Of a DNA stretch of 64,000 bases, positions 9,494 to 18,325 are shown one piece after another (the first letter of the stretch is position 1; the number at the start of each line of letters is the position of its first letter). The DNA lies in the NCBI GenBank assembly GCA_045579665.1, contig JAZNMO010000127.1, positions 11,765 through 75,764 of the forward strand. The letters run 5' to 3'. The stretch is from COE1 sp045579665. Lineage in GTDB: Bacteria; Bacillota; Clostridia; Lachnospirales; Lachnospiraceae. Both the position numbers and the translations under genes were made by a program. Below the pieces are notes generated by a model that had not been told where the DNA came from, searched no databases, and saw nothing but the letters and a program-made list of their open reading frames with translations.

Positions 9494-10462
9494 ATGTTGG
9501 GAAAGAAAGTGAAAAATGTGATTACACTTTCAGATGGAAGAACAATCACATTGAATAGGATGAGCACCTGGCAATATATGAAGCAGCATAAATGGCTTTA
9601 TATTATGCTATTACCAGGGTTACTTTATTTCATCTTATTTAAGTATGTACCAATGGGAGGACTGGTTATTGCATTTAAAAATTATAGTCCGTTCCTTGGA
9701 ATATGGGATAGTGAGTGGGTAGGCTTTGGACAGTTTAAAAGATTTTTTGATACACCTGATTTCTTTCGGTTATTGAGAAACACATTGGGAATCAGCCTCA
9801 TGCAGCTGGTATTATATTTTCCGGCACCAATTATTCTTTCGTTATTTCTAAATGAAGTAAGGCACAACGGTTATAAGAGAACAGTACAGACTTTGGTATA
9901 TATACCGCACTTTGTTTCATGGGTTATAGTTGCCAGTTTAACGTATCAGCTATTTAATGTTTCTGATGGTGTGATAAATGTTATCTATAAGGCAATTACA
10001 GGCGATACATTTGATGTCTTGTCTAAGGGGTCAGCGTTTTGGGGCTTAATCGTAGGTCAGGATATTTGGCGTGAAGCAGGATACGGAACGATTATTTACC
10101 TTGCAGCTTTGGCAGGGGTTGATCAGGAAATGTATGAGGCTGCCAGAGTGGATGGAGCGGGACGATGGAGACTAATGTGGAATATTACATTACCTGCGAT
10201 TAAGGGTACTATTATTATGATGTTAATCCTTAGAGTCGGAGGTTTGCTGAATACGGGTTATGAACAAATATTCCTAATGAGAAATGATTTAAATATTGAG
10301 TTCGCAGATGTGTTTGATACCTATATCTATACAAGAGGTATTCAAAATGGACAGTATTCCTTCTCTTCTGCCGCAGGCATGTTTAAATCTATTGTCGGTT
10401 TAATCTTGGTGCTTGGTTCTAATAAGATAGCAAAGATGACTGGTGAAAGTGGAATCTATTAA
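9494..10462 (+). CDS. Oligosaccharide ABC permease, LplB type
   Basis: Membrane subunit of a CUT1 importer, about 322 residues. It has six hydrophobic segments, the typical LplB/YteP opening (WLYIMLLPGLLYFILFKYVP), and the EAA loop EMYEAARVDGAGRWRLMWNI. Two in-frame ATGs are available. The one at 9494 is nine bases from the AGGAAGG ribosome site, whereas the one at 9488 is only three, so I prefer 9494. The second permease follows after 9 bp. Context suggests import of rhamnogalacturonan oligosaccharides; the ATPase is not local. Confidence 0.9.
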   Translation: MLGKKVKNVITLSDGRTITLNRMSTWQYMKQHKWLYIMLLPGLLYFILFKYVPMGGLVIAFKNYSPFLGIWDSEWVGFGQFKRFFDTPDFFRLLRNTLGISLMQLVLYFPAPIILSLFLNEVRHNGYKRTVQTLVYIPHFVSWVIVASLTYQLFNVSDGVINVIYKAITGDTFDVLSKGSAFWGLIVGQDIWREAGYGTIIYLAALAGVDQEMYEAARVDGAGRWRLMWNITLPAIKGTIIMMLILRVGGLLNTGYEQIFLMRNDLNIEFADVFDTYIYTRGIQNGQYSFSSAAGMFKSIVGLILVLGSNKIAKMTGESGIY

Positions 10463-10471
10463 GGAGGTCTT

Positions 10472-11383
10472 ATGGCAGGATTAGTTAAAACACAAAAAGG
10501 TAGTAAAGTGAAAAAAAGTACCGGCGATAGGATTGTAGATGTCATTATTTATATAGTGTTGGGTTTGGTAGCTCTATCAACAGTATTACCGTTCTTATAT
10601 GTATTGGCAGGTTCTTTTGCTACAGATAAAGAGCTTACGGAGAAAGCCTTTTTCATCATTCCAGAGGTTTGGTCCTTAAATGCATATAAGTATGCGATAA
10701 AAACAGCAAATATTTTGCGAGGATTACGTAATTCCATTATATTGACTTTGGCAGGAACAACTTTGTGCATGGTATTTTCTTTGACTTTTGCGTATCCTTT
10801 GTCAAAGAAGCATTTCAGAGGGCGTAATCTGGTATTAAATATGGTTATCATTACCATGCTATTTGGAGGCGGTATGATTCCATGCTATTTGGTATATAAC
10901 GCATATGGTTTATACGACAGCTATTGGGCATTGATTTTACCGGCATTAATCAATCCGTTTAATATGATTATTATTAAGAATTTTTTCCAAGAGCTTCCAC
11001 AAGAGCTTGAAGATGCAGCGTACATAGATGGATGTAGTGATTTAAGAACTTTCACACATATTATGCTTCCATTATCAAAGCCGGTAATTGCCTCTATTTC
11101 TTTATTCTATGGAGTGGGATTTTGGAATGATTATTTTTCATCTATGATTTATTTGAAATCGGCGGAAAAATTCCCGATTCAGATTCAGCTAAGATCCATT
11201 ATTCTTTTAACCTCACAGGTATCAGAGGTTGCAATGGATTATTATGATATGAATGGTGCACCACCTGATAAAGCAGTGAAGATGGCATGTACTGTGATAG
11301 CAACAGTTCCGATTCTTTGTGTATATCCATTTGTTCAGAAATATTTTACTAAGGGTGTTATGGTTGGCGCGGTAAAAGGCTAA
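10472..11383 (+). CDS. Oligosaccharide ABC permease, YtcP type
   Basis: Partner membrane subunit of 303 residues. After a charged start it shows the hydrophobic block VLPFLYVLAGSFA, further membrane segments, the EAA loop ELEDAAYIDGCSDLRTFTHI, and the C-terminal pattern FVQKYFTKGVMVGAVKG that is common in this subfamily. It has a GGAGG site and tight spacing to both neighbours, so it is part of one operon with the LplB-type permease and the binding lipoprotein. Confidence 0.92.
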   Translation: MAGLVKTQKGSKVKKSTGDRIVDVIIYIVLGLVALSTVLPFLYVLAGSFATDKELTEKAFFIIPEVWSLNAYKYAIKTANILRGLRNSIILTLAGTTLCMVFSLTFAYPLSKKHFRGRNLVLNMVIITMLFGGGMIPCYLVYNAYGLYDSYWALILPALINPFNMIIIKNFFQELPQELEDAAYIDGCSDLRTFTHIMLPLSKPVIASISLFYGVGFWNDYFSSMIYLKSAEKFPIQIQLRSIILLTSQVSEVAMDYYDMNGAPPDKAVKMACTVIATVPILCVYPFVQKYFTKGVMVGAVKG

Positions 11384-11414
11384 CCAAAATGTTAAATATA
11401 AGGAGGAAAATTTT

Positions 11415-12965
11415 ATGCAGAAAAAGAAGTTTCAAAGAGTGATGGCACTTGTTATGGCTACAGGTATGATGGCTAGCATGACCGCATGTGGGGATAGTGC
11501 ATCAACAAGCGGATCAGCAGATGGGAAGGAGACAGTTACTTTCATGACAATTGATTTCAATGCTGGATCATCTAATGCCGGTGAAAATGGAGAGAAAATC
11601 CTTTCGACAATTGAGGATGCGGCAAATGTCGATGTTCAGATAGAGTGGGTTCTCTCAGATGTATTGGAGGAGAAGGTTACGCTGGCAATGGCAAATCCGT
11701 CTACTATGCCAATGGTTATTACCCATAGTGGAGCTTTAACCGGTAATATTGTAAGTGCTGCTAAGGCTGGAGCATTTGTTGATTTGAATGATTATATTTG
11801 GGATTCTGAAAAATATCCAAATCTTTCTCAGATGAATAAGGCAGTAGCAGATACATTAACAGTTGATGGCAAGCTGATTGCGATTCCGCGTACAAGAGAT
11901 ATAGGGCGTTATGGTTTGTCCTACAGACAGGATTGGGCTGACAAGGTTGGTATTACAGAGGAGCCAAAGACAATTGAGGATGTATATGAGCTGTTATATA
12001 AGTTCACATATGAAGATCCGGATGGAAATGGGGTAGATGATACATTTGGTATGGAAATGACATCATATACTGGACCATTTGATATTATCCAGACATGGTT
12101 TGGTGTAGGTAATGGCTGGGCTGAGGTTGATGGAAAGTTAGTTCCTGTACATATGCAGCCTGAGTACAAAGAAGCGCTTGACTGGATTAAGAAGGTATAT
12201 GATGATGGTTTAATGCCACAGGATTGGGCCGTTCGAACAACAGATACATGGTCAAATGGTTGTAAGACGGGAGAAAGTGGAGTATATATTGATGTTATGG
12301 ATGGCGGCCGTCGTATTTGGGATTACTTTACAAAGGTAGAAACATTTACACCATCTGTTGTAAATCCGGAAGAGCCGGCATCGATGAATCTTTTGGGTGC
12401 AATTAATGGTAAGACACTTGCTACTTCCGGTTATAATGGATATTTTACACTAAGTGCATCAACATGTGATACTCCGGAAAAGGTTGAAGCTACATTAACA
12501 TTACTTGACAAGTTAAATGATAACGATATCAGACTTCTTGTTGAATATGGTTTAGAGGGTACACACTGGGAGAAGGATGAGAATGGAAATTTAGTTGACC
12601 TTGATGTAGAGAATACTGCACTTGCATCTGACTATTTGGGTCTTAATCAAATGCTTGCGTATCTTCCAAGATATGATCTTAATCCATCACCGGCTAAGAA
12701 TGAGCGTACACAGGCTCAGGCTGATGTATATGTAGAGAATGAGCAGTATGCAGTATTTAATCCGGCATCTTCATATCTTGCAAACTCTGCAACATATGCA
12801 GATATTGGAGCTACGCTTGATGAGATTGTTACACAGGCGAGAACACAGTATATTTGTGGTGAAATTGATGAGGCTGGTTTAGAGACAGCATGGAACAACT
12901 GGTTAAGCCAGGGAGGACAGACAATTATTGATGAAGTGAATGAACAGCATGCAGCAAATAAGTAA
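11415..12965 (+). CDS. Oligosaccharide-binding lipoprotein (LplA/YtcQ type)
   Basis: Solute-binding protein of 516 residues, lipid-anchored at the cell surface. The signal peptide ends in MTAC with the lipidated Cys near residue 25, followed by a flexible Ser/Gly-rich stretch. The mature protein has the long-form architecture of oligosaccharide binders that work with LplB/YtcP permeases; the segment DPDGNGVDDTFG is typical. It is preceded by AAGGAGG and followed by a terminator, so it closes the importer operon. Confidence 0.9.
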   Translation: MQKKKFQRVMALVMATGMMASMTACGDSASTSGSADGKETVTFMTIDFNAGSSNAGENGEKILSTIEDAANVDVQIEWVLSDVLEEKVTLAMANPSTMPMVITHSGALTGNIVSAAKAGAFVDLNDYIWDSEKYPNLSQMNKAVADTLTVDGKLIAIPRTRDIGRYGLSYRQDWADKVGITEEPKTIEDVYELLYKFTYEDPDGNGVDDTFGMEMTSYTGPFDIIQTWFGVGNGWAEVDGKLVPVHMQPEYKEALDWIKKVYDDGLMPQDWAVRTTDTWSNGCKTGESGVYIDVMDGGRRIWDYFTKVETFTPSVVNPEEPASMNLLGAINGKTLATSGYNGYFTLSASTCDTPEKVEATLTLLDKLNDNDIRLLVEYGLEGTHWEKDENGNLVDLDVENTALASDYLGLNQMLAYLPRYDLNPSPAKNERTQAQADVYVENEQYAVFNPASSYLANSATYADIGATLDEIVTQARTQYICGEIDEAGLETAWNNWLSQGGQTIIDEVNEQHAANK

Positions 12966-12976
12966 AAAATAATGAT

Positions 12977-13008
12977 GAAAGCCGGTGTCCATTAGGAAAC
13001 CGGCTTTT
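12977..13008 (+). terminator. Rho-independent terminator after the binding-protein gene
   Basis: AAAGCCGGT and AACCGGCTTTT form a compact hairpin ending in a T run. The run overlaps the -35 region of the next promoter. Confidence 0.85.
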
Positions 13009-13036
13009 GCAAGAATGTGTGGAAGTATTATATAAT
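13007..13036 (+). promoter_or_regulatory. Promoter of the PL11 lyase gene
   Basis: TTGCAA and a perfect TATAAT are spaced 18 bp apart, about 30 bp before the start codon. The -35 box uses the tail of the preceding terminator. Confidence 0.55.
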
Positions 13037-13065
13037 GGTAAGAAATTAGAGAACAGGTGAAATGA

Positions 13066-15504
13066 ATGAGTAGTAATAGAAATTTGCAGATAAAAGAGAT
13101 TACAGAAGATAAGGTAGTTATTACTTGGGATAAGGAAGAAGATGAAGACTGCTATCGTGTATATTGGGCAGATGCGGATACACCAACGATGAAATATCGT
13201 CTGATGACAGAGATCAAAGATAACAGCTATACATTGAAAAAAGCAACTCATGTGCCACATTTTCTAAAGGTTTCACGGGTGAAAAATGGTGTGGAATCAG
13301 TATGTAGTGATGTGTTGCAAACACCGATAAAAAAGGTGTTTCATGAACAGTTAGAAGAGTTGAACCGAGGACTTGTAGCCATCAAGGTTACAAATGGTGT
13401 CTTTGTGAGCTGGCGTCTTTTCTTGCAGGAGGTTAAGGGGTACAGTCAGACAGGATTGACGGGAACAGATTTCTATGTATATCGTAATGGAGAACAATTG
13501 GCACTTGTTACAGACAGTACGAATTATCTAGATACGGAGGGTACACAACAGGATGAGTATTCTGTGGCAGCAGTATGTGATGGGACAATAGGAGAGAAAT
13601 GTGAGCCTGTAAAGGTATGGGATAAAGAGTATCTGGATATTCCGATTCAAAAGCCGGAAGGTGGTGTGACACCTGCAGGGCAGAGCTATGAATACAGTGC
13701 AAACGATATGAGTGTAGCAGATGTAGATGGTGACGGAGAATATGAATATATCGTAAAGTGGGATCCGTCAAATTCTCATGATGTATCCATAAAGGGCTAT
13801 ACAGGCAAGCAGTATCTTGATTGCTATAAGTTGGATGGAACCTTGCTCTGGAGATTGGATATGGGCATCAATATTCGTGCGGGTGCTCATTATACACAGT
13901 TTATGGTGTATGACTTTAATGGAGATGGTAAGGCAGAGATGGCTGTAAAGACAGCACCGGGAACACGAATGACAAGCTTTTGGGCAGATGGAAGTATCAA
14001 GGAAGAAAGATATATTACCATGCCGCAAGTAGATTTGGAGGCAGGATATTCACACGAAGATAATTATGTTTGTTCGGCACAGGATTATAAATGTCACTTA
14101 ATCACAACTTTTATGGAATGGCATGCGCATCCAGAGGTAAAAAGAGGGCAATGGCCATTAACCCTTGAAGAATGCTTTGGAATAGAGAAGAAGTATGAAT
14201 ATCCACTTAGCTATGAGGATGCTGAAAAGCTGGCGGAGTATTTCATTCATGTATATGCTCCATCAAGAAGTCCGAAGAATGAACTTGAACAATTTGAGGG
14301 TTTTGTATATGAAGGGCCTGAGTATTTGACTATGTTTGCGGGGGACGGTAGAGAACTACAAACCATACCTTTTAAGTATGATCGAGTAGATGATGGATTG
14401 ATGTGGGGAGATTACGCATTTAACAGAATTGAGCCTTGCAATCGTGTGGATAGATTCTTATCAGGAGTTGCTTATCTGGACGGTGAGAGACCATACTTAA
14501 TCATTTGCAGAGGGTATTATACCAGAACAACGATTGTGGCATATGATTTCTTTGGAAATGCATTTCATGAGGTGTTTGCAATTGACAGTGGTTTTGTGCC
14601 AATGAAGAATCCTTTTGACAGTCGGGAGGTACATGATTCTATAGGTACAGACCCGGTATATGGAAGGCTTGCAGGTCAGGGAAATCATAGTCTGGCAACG
14701 GCAGATATAGATGGCGACGGATGTATGGAGATAATCTATGGGGCAGCAGTAATTGACCATGATGGTAGTCTTTTGTACAGCAGCTATGGATATAGACCGG
14801 ATGGTGTATATGCAAAGCTGGGACATGGGGATGCGATGCACGTAGCTCGTATTGATCCGGACAAACCGGGATTTGAGATCTTTAATGTATTTGAAGGCGG
14901 GGCAGCTGCACCTTATGGCTTTGCGCTTCGAGATGCAGAAAGCGGAGAACCAATCTTTGGAGAATATGCGACAACAGACCTAGGAAGATGTATGATTGGT
15001 AAAATTGATCCTAATACAAGAGGATTGCAGGTATGGGTAAAGGATGTATTTGACTGTAAAGGAAATAAGCTGGATGTTCCACTGCTTGGAACAAATCAGA
15101 GTATTCGTTTTGCAGCAGATTTGACGACTCAGGTTACAGATGGTGTCGAGTATATAGGAAGTGTCCAGACAGGCATAGTAAACGACACGATTCATGGAAC
15201 TATGCTGGTTCCAACAAATACGATGACCAATAACGGAACAAAAGGTAATCCATGTCTGGTTGCAGATATCTTTGGTGATTTCAGAGAGGAGCTGTTACTT
15301 AGAACAGAAGATAGCAGTGCCATCAGAATCTATATGAATACAGACATTACAAAGCATAAGCTTTTTACTCTTATGCATGACACACAGTACCGTTGTAGTG
15401 TTGCTTGGCAGAATAATTGTTACAATCAGCCGGGATATACCAAGTTCTATTATGGAAGTGATATGGACTTTAAATATGTGTTACCACAGTTGGTGAAAGA
15501 ATAA
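13066..15504 (+). CDS. Rhamnogalacturonan lyase, PL11 family, cytoplasmic
   Basis: An 812-residue beta-elimination lyase acting on the rhamnose-galacturonate backbone of rhamnogalacturonan I. The N-terminal ~90 residues look like a fibronectin type III-like module (VITWDKEEDEDCYRVYW). The PL11 catalytic part begins at GLVAIKVTNGVFVSWRLF and shows the repeated Ca-binding, propeller-like elements DVDGDGEYEYIVKWDPSNS, DFNGDGKAEMAVKTAPGT and DIDGDGCMEIIYGA. There is no signal peptide, so it should act inside the cell on oligosaccharides brought in by the preceding importer, as proposed for YesX/YesW-type systems. An extra N-terminal module is less usual for the family. Confidence 0.9.
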   Translation: MSSNRNLQIKEITEDKVVITWDKEEDEDCYRVYWADADTPTMKYRLMTEIKDNSYTLKKATHVPHFLKVSRVKNGVESVCSDVLQTPIKKVFHEQLEELNRGLVAIKVTNGVFVSWRLFLQEVKGYSQTGLTGTDFYVYRNGEQLALVTDSTNYLDTEGTQQDEYSVAAVCDGTIGEKCEPVKVWDKEYLDIPIQKPEGGVTPAGQSYEYSANDMSVADVDGDGEYEYIVKWDPSNSHDVSIKGYTGKQYLDCYKLDGTLLWRLDMGINIRAGAHYTQFMVYDFNGDGKAEMAVKTAPGTRMTSFWADGSIKEERYITMPQVDLEAGYSHEDNYVCSAQDYKCHLITTFMEWHAHPEVKRGQWPLTLEECFGIEKKYEYPLSYEDAEKLAEYFIHVYAPSRSPKNELEQFEGFVYEGPEYLTMFAGDGRELQTIPFKYDRVDDGLMWGDYAFNRIEPCNRVDRFLSGVAYLDGERPYLIICRGYYTRTTIVAYDFFGNAFHEVFAIDSGFVPMKNPFDSREVHDSIGTDPVYGRLAGQGNHSLATADIDGDGCMEIIYGAAVIDHDGSLLYSSYGYRPDGVYAKLGHGDAMHVARIDPDKPGFEIFNVFEGGAAAPYGFALRDAESGEPIFGEYATTDLGRCMIGKIDPNTRGLQVWVKDVFDCKGNKLDVPLLGTNQSIRFAADLTTQVTDGVEYIGSVQTGIVNDTIHGTMLVPTNTMTNNGTKGNPCLVADIFGDFREELLLRTEDSSAIRIYMNTDITKHKLFTLMHDTQYRCSVAWQNNCYNQPGYTKFYYGSDMDFKYVLPQLVKE

Positions 15505-15509
15505 ACTGG

Positions 15510-15533
15510 AAAGACGCCAAATTGGCGTCTTTT
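15510..15533 (+). terminator. Rho-independent terminator after the PL11 gene
   Basis: AAAGACGCCAA and TTGGCGTCTTTT are perfect arms with a very short loop and a T run. Confidence 0.85.
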
Positions 15534-15679
15534 GGTATATAAAGAATAGGGTGATTTTCTTAGATTAGGTGTTATATTCCTAGCAAATGTACTGGAAATA
15601 TAGTATTATGTTAACTAGGGGGGATGTGACAAGATAGGGGATTCGGACTAAGGTATAGGCAATATGGAGGTACGAGAGA

Positions 15680-16375
15680 GTGCGAATCGCGATATGTGAT
15701 GATGAAAGGCTATATAGTGAAGCAGTGATAGAGAACTGCAAAAGTGTTTTTGGACAAAAAGCTGTCATATATGACTACTATTCTAGTGGAGAAGAATTAC
15801 TGGCTACGGATATGCAGTACGATTTTCTGTTCTTAGATATCGAGATGACAGGAATGGATGGTATACAGGTAAAGGATACTCTGGAAAGAAAAAAATCACA
15901 GGTAAGGATTATCTTCCTGACAAGTCATGAGGAACGTATGGTAGAGGCATTTGGAGCAAATGTAATTGGATTCTTACAGAAGCCTATTCGGGAGGAGGCT
16001 TTTGCGCAGATTGTTAAGAAGATGAAGCTGTTTATCAATAGGAAAACAGTGGAATGGGAAGAGAACGGAAAGCAATATACTGTCTATACAGATTCTGTCA
16101 GATACATAGAGGCTGAGGATAAGTATACACATTTGGTAACAGAAGATGACAAATACCTGATACGCCGAACCATGAAGGAATGGGAAGCAGTATTACCACA
16201 TACGGGCTTCTGTAGGGTAAATCGCTCTTGCATTATAAATCTTGCGATATTCGATAAAAATCAGGATGAAGTTATCTTAGAAGAAGGTAAGAGGATTCGA
16301 TTAAGTCGTAAGAATAAGGTGACTATATTGGAACAGTATAGGAGTTACCTAAGAAATAAGCTGGAAGAGATGTGA
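15680..16375 (+). CDS. LytTR-family response regulator (AgrA/VirR type)
   Basis: Transcription regulator of 231 residues. The receiver domain covers about residues 1-120, with the acidic pair IAICDDE and the phospho-acceptor Asp in FLFLDIEMTGMDG. The conserved Lys is in FLQKPI. A LytTR DNA-binding domain follows (RYIEAEDKYTHLVTEDDKY to the C-terminus). The start is GTG, nine bases after GGAGG. Its stop overlaps the start of the kinase gene. The paired repeats at 17693-17725 are the probable binding site. Confidence 0.93.
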   Translation: MRIAICDDERLYSEAVIENCKSVFGQKAVIYDYYSSGEELLATDMQYDFLFLDIEMTGMDGIQVKDTLERKKSQVRIIFLTSHEERMVEAFGANVIGFLQKPIREEAFAQIVKKMKLFINRKTVEWEENGKQYTVYTDSVRYIEAEDKYTHLVTEDDKYLIRRTMKEWEAVLPHTGFCRVNRSCIINLAIFDKNQDEVILEEGKRIRLSRKNKVTILEQYRSYLRNKLEEM

Positions 16376-17646
16376 GGCGTGAGATGGTAGAGGTAGTGTA
16401 TTATGTTTTTGGCTTGCTATGTATGATTCTGATAGGAGAATGGACATATCATTGGACTGTAAAAGAGCCGAGGAATTTGATATTTGCCAGTTTGCTATAT
16501 GCATTTGCGCTTTTATCTAAATTTATATTGTTTCCAGAATTGTTTGGTATTTTTTACATATTGGAATTAATAGTATGGTTTATCATATGTGAAGGTAAGT
16601 GGAATAGGAAACTGTTGAATATAATCATGTTGTATTTTATGATTGGTTTTGTAGAGTCTTTAGTAGACGTATTTTTAGATGTCTTATTTTATTTTGTGGT
16701 AAGTGATAGAGTAACAGATTTTGTATGTATAGGAATGATGACGACTATATTTTATGCAGTGTGCAAAATGCAATGGTATCAAAAGCTTGTCAGATATTTG
16801 AATAGTATTTCTATTGGGAAATTTATATTAATTTTGATTGTTCTTAATGTTAGTACCGCAATTGCTGTGTGGGGGAATATGGTATATGAGGAGTTGGATA
16901 ATATTAGACTTACAATCGTATTCAGAGTATTTATTGCTGTCGAGCTCTGCGCGATTATAGGAGTAATTATATGGTTAGTTGTAGAGAGCTATCAGAAGAA
17001 ATATTATTTAGAGAAAAATGCTTTAAAGGATGAAGTGATTAGGACACAACAGGCTTATTACGAGGTGCTCTGTGAAAAGGATAGAGAGATGCGAAGCTTT
17101 CGCCATGATATGACAAGTCAGATAGGAATATTGCAGATGTTGTTAGAACAAGATAACATTGTGGAGGCTAAAGAGTATCTTAATCGTATTCATCAGGAGT
17201 TTGAACAGGCGTCCTTTCAGAAGATTCATGTGGGCGAGGAAAGACTAGATGCGATTCTTAGTATGATAAATCAAAGAGCGTCACAGAAGGGGATTCTGAT
17301 AGAAATATCGGGAGAGTTAGAGCAGAGAACAGAGCTTGATATATATGAGCTTTGTACCATATTCTCTAATGCAATCAACAATGCAATGGAAGCGTGCGAT
17401 AAGCTGGAGGATGATAAAAACATTGCGATTAAGCTATTAAACCATAATCAGACATTATGCTGCAGATTTGAAAATTCTGCAACAGAGGAGATGTATCAAA
17501 GTATATTGAGAGAAGAAAGCACAAAAGCCAATAAGAATGAACATGGTTACGGTGTTAGAAACATTAGGAATGCAGTAGAGCGATTAAATGGAAGTATGGA
17601 ATACCAATACCGAGATGGAAAGGTAATGTTGGAAATTTGTATTTAA
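16372..17646 (+). CDS. HPK10-type sensor histidine kinase (AgrC-like)
   Basis: Membrane kinase of 424 residues that should phosphorylate the LytTR regulator. About six hydrophobic segments fill residues 1-205. The phospho-acceptor box RSFRHDMTSQIG (His near residue 245) is the HPK10 form, and the N box AINNAMEA and G box GYGVRNIRN complete a GHKL ATPase domain. The GTG start overlaps the regulator stop by 4 bp. Kinases of this class usually sense peptides; here the candidate ligand is the 19-residue peptide encoded just downstream. No AgrB-like processing protein is present. Confidence 0.9.
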   Translation: MRREMVEVVYYVFGLLCMILIGEWTYHWTVKEPRNLIFASLLYAFALLSKFILFPELFGIFYILELIVWFIICEGKWNRKLLNIIMLYFMIGFVESLVDVFLDVLFYFVVSDRVTDFVCIGMMTTIFYAVCKMQWYQKLVRYLNSISIGKFILILIVLNVSTAIAVWGNMVYEELDNIRLTIVFRVFIAVELCAIIGVIIWLVVESYQKKYYLEKNALKDEVIRTQQAYYEVLCEKDREMRSFRHDMTSQIGILQMLLEQDNIVEAKEYLNRIHQEFEQASFQKIHVGEERLDAILSMINQRASQKGILIEISGELEQRTELDIYELCTIFSNAINNAMEACDKLEDDKNIAIKLLNHNQTLCCRFENSATEEMYQSILREESTKANKNEHGYGVRNIRNAVERLNGSMEYQYRDGKVMLEICI

Positions 17647-17665
17647 AAGTATATATTTTTGTATG

Positions 17666-17692
17666 AAATGGACCTAAACAGGGTCCATTTTT
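17666..17692 (+). terminator. Terminator of the two-component operon
   Basis: AAATGGACC and GGTCCATTT enclose a 7-nt loop with two more Ts after. It ends exactly where the first LytTR repeat begins, so the downstream genes need their own promoter. Confidence 0.8.
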
Positions 17693-17725
17693 GCATTTCA
17701 CGACAAAAAACTGCATTCTACGACA
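17693..17725 (+). promoter_or_regulatory. Paired LytTR binding boxes
   Basis: Two direct repeats, GCATTTCACGACA (17693-17705) and GCATTCTACGACA (17713-17725), match at 11 of 13 positions and start 20 bp apart, about two helical turns. This is the arrangement typical of LytTR regulators such as AgrA, ComE and BlpR. The second copy touches the -35 box, as expected for an activator. Confidence 0.8.
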
Positions 17726-17754
17726 TTGAGGTTGCAATATGGGTTACATAATAA
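17726..17754 (+). promoter_or_regulatory. Promoter of the peptide/bacteriocin operon
   Basis: TTGAGG and TAATAA are separated by 17 bp directly after the LytTR boxes. The -35 box is weak, which fits activator dependence. The start codon of the short peptide is 28 bp downstream of the -10 box. Confidence 0.7.
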
Positions 17755-17782
17755 GTATGATTCTCCTGAGGGAGGTGATTGT

Positions 17783-17842
17783 ATGTATCTTACGAGTACA
17801 GGTATTTGGGACGAAATTTTGAAGTGGTTGAAGGGACAGTAG
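17783..17842 (+). CDS. 19-residue amphipathic peptide, candidate signal or modulin
   Basis: A very short gene encoding MYLTSTGIWDEILKWLKGQ. Support comes from a nearly complete ribosome site (GGAGGTGAT, 17771-17779) at ideal spacing, and from its place as the first gene after the LytTR boxes and promoter. Residues 8-17 form an amphipathic helix with Ile8, Trp9, Ile12, Leu13, Trp15 and Leu16 on one face and Asp10, Glu11, Lys14 and Lys17 on the other. There is no leader, Gly-Gly site, or Cys for a lactone. It may be the inducer sensed by the kinase, or a phenol-soluble-modulin-like effector; no function is proven and I know no named family for it. Confidence 0.72.
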   Translation: MYLTSTGIWDEILKWLKGQ

Positions 17843-17946
17843 GTAAATAAATATATTATTTATGTTAGATTGAAAGGGGGAGATTCCATTGGTGTAGTAA
17901 TATGATGAAAGAAATAATGAAATATAAGATAAAGGAGAAAATTGAT

Positions 17947-18300
17947 ATGAAGAAAAAAGGGTTCAAAGGATTATTTACAATTTGTATGGTATTGATGTTG
18001 GGATCAACAACAGTTTTAGCTGCATCTGAATCTTTAAATGGTGGTGGAGCAACCTGGTCAGGTGGAGAAAATGATGGGACATTATATTCTCAATTACAGG
18101 ATAATGCTAATGATGGTGTGAGATATGAAGTAAATGTATGGGTTAAGTCCGATGATGGAAAGAAGAGTGAGAAATTTGGAACAACAAATGCTGTAGGTGA
18201 GGCTGGAGAAGTAAAAGTTACAAGAGCAGCTACGCATAAATATCCACTCGTTACTGAAAAATGTGGTTATAACAGCTTTAAGGCAGTGAATGCTAATTAA
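17947..18300 (+). CDS. Secreted lactococcin 972-like bacteriocin (putative)
   Basis: Small secreted protein of 117 residues. I chose ATG 17947 because AAGGAG lies nine bases before it; the open frame extends further upstream without a ribosome site. The Sec signal peptide (about residues 1-26) probably ends at VLA. The mature part opens with NGGGATWSGG and continues with LYSQ and NVWVKSDDG, resembling the GGTWS-type start of the lactococcin 972 family. The C-terminal half is diverged, and one Cys remains. The downstream membrane protein and ATPase are the usual partners of Lcn972 genes, which strengthens the call. Confidence 0.68.
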   Translation: MKKKGFKGLFTICMVLMLGSTTVLAASESLNGGGATWSGGENDGTLYSQLQDNANDGVRYEVNVWVKSDDGKKSEKFGTTNAVGEAGEVKVTRAATHKYPLVTEKCGYNSFKAVNAN

Positions 18301-18325
18301 TTGAACAAATAGAAGTGTAAATTAT

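Noticed and set aside
15680..17646. A classical Agr system
   Set aside because: There is no AgrB-like membrane peptidase and no AgrD-like precursor with a Cys-containing core. Only the regulator and kinase resemble AgrA/AgrC.
17873..17901. Second strong ribosome-site-like sequence (AAAGGGGGA) before the bacteriocin gene, suggesting another micro-peptide or an earlier start at 17902
   Set aside because: The only frames at proper distance give two to five codons with non-standard starts, and ATG 17902 is 20 bases away. ATG 17947 has AAGGAG at nine bases and a proper signal peptide.
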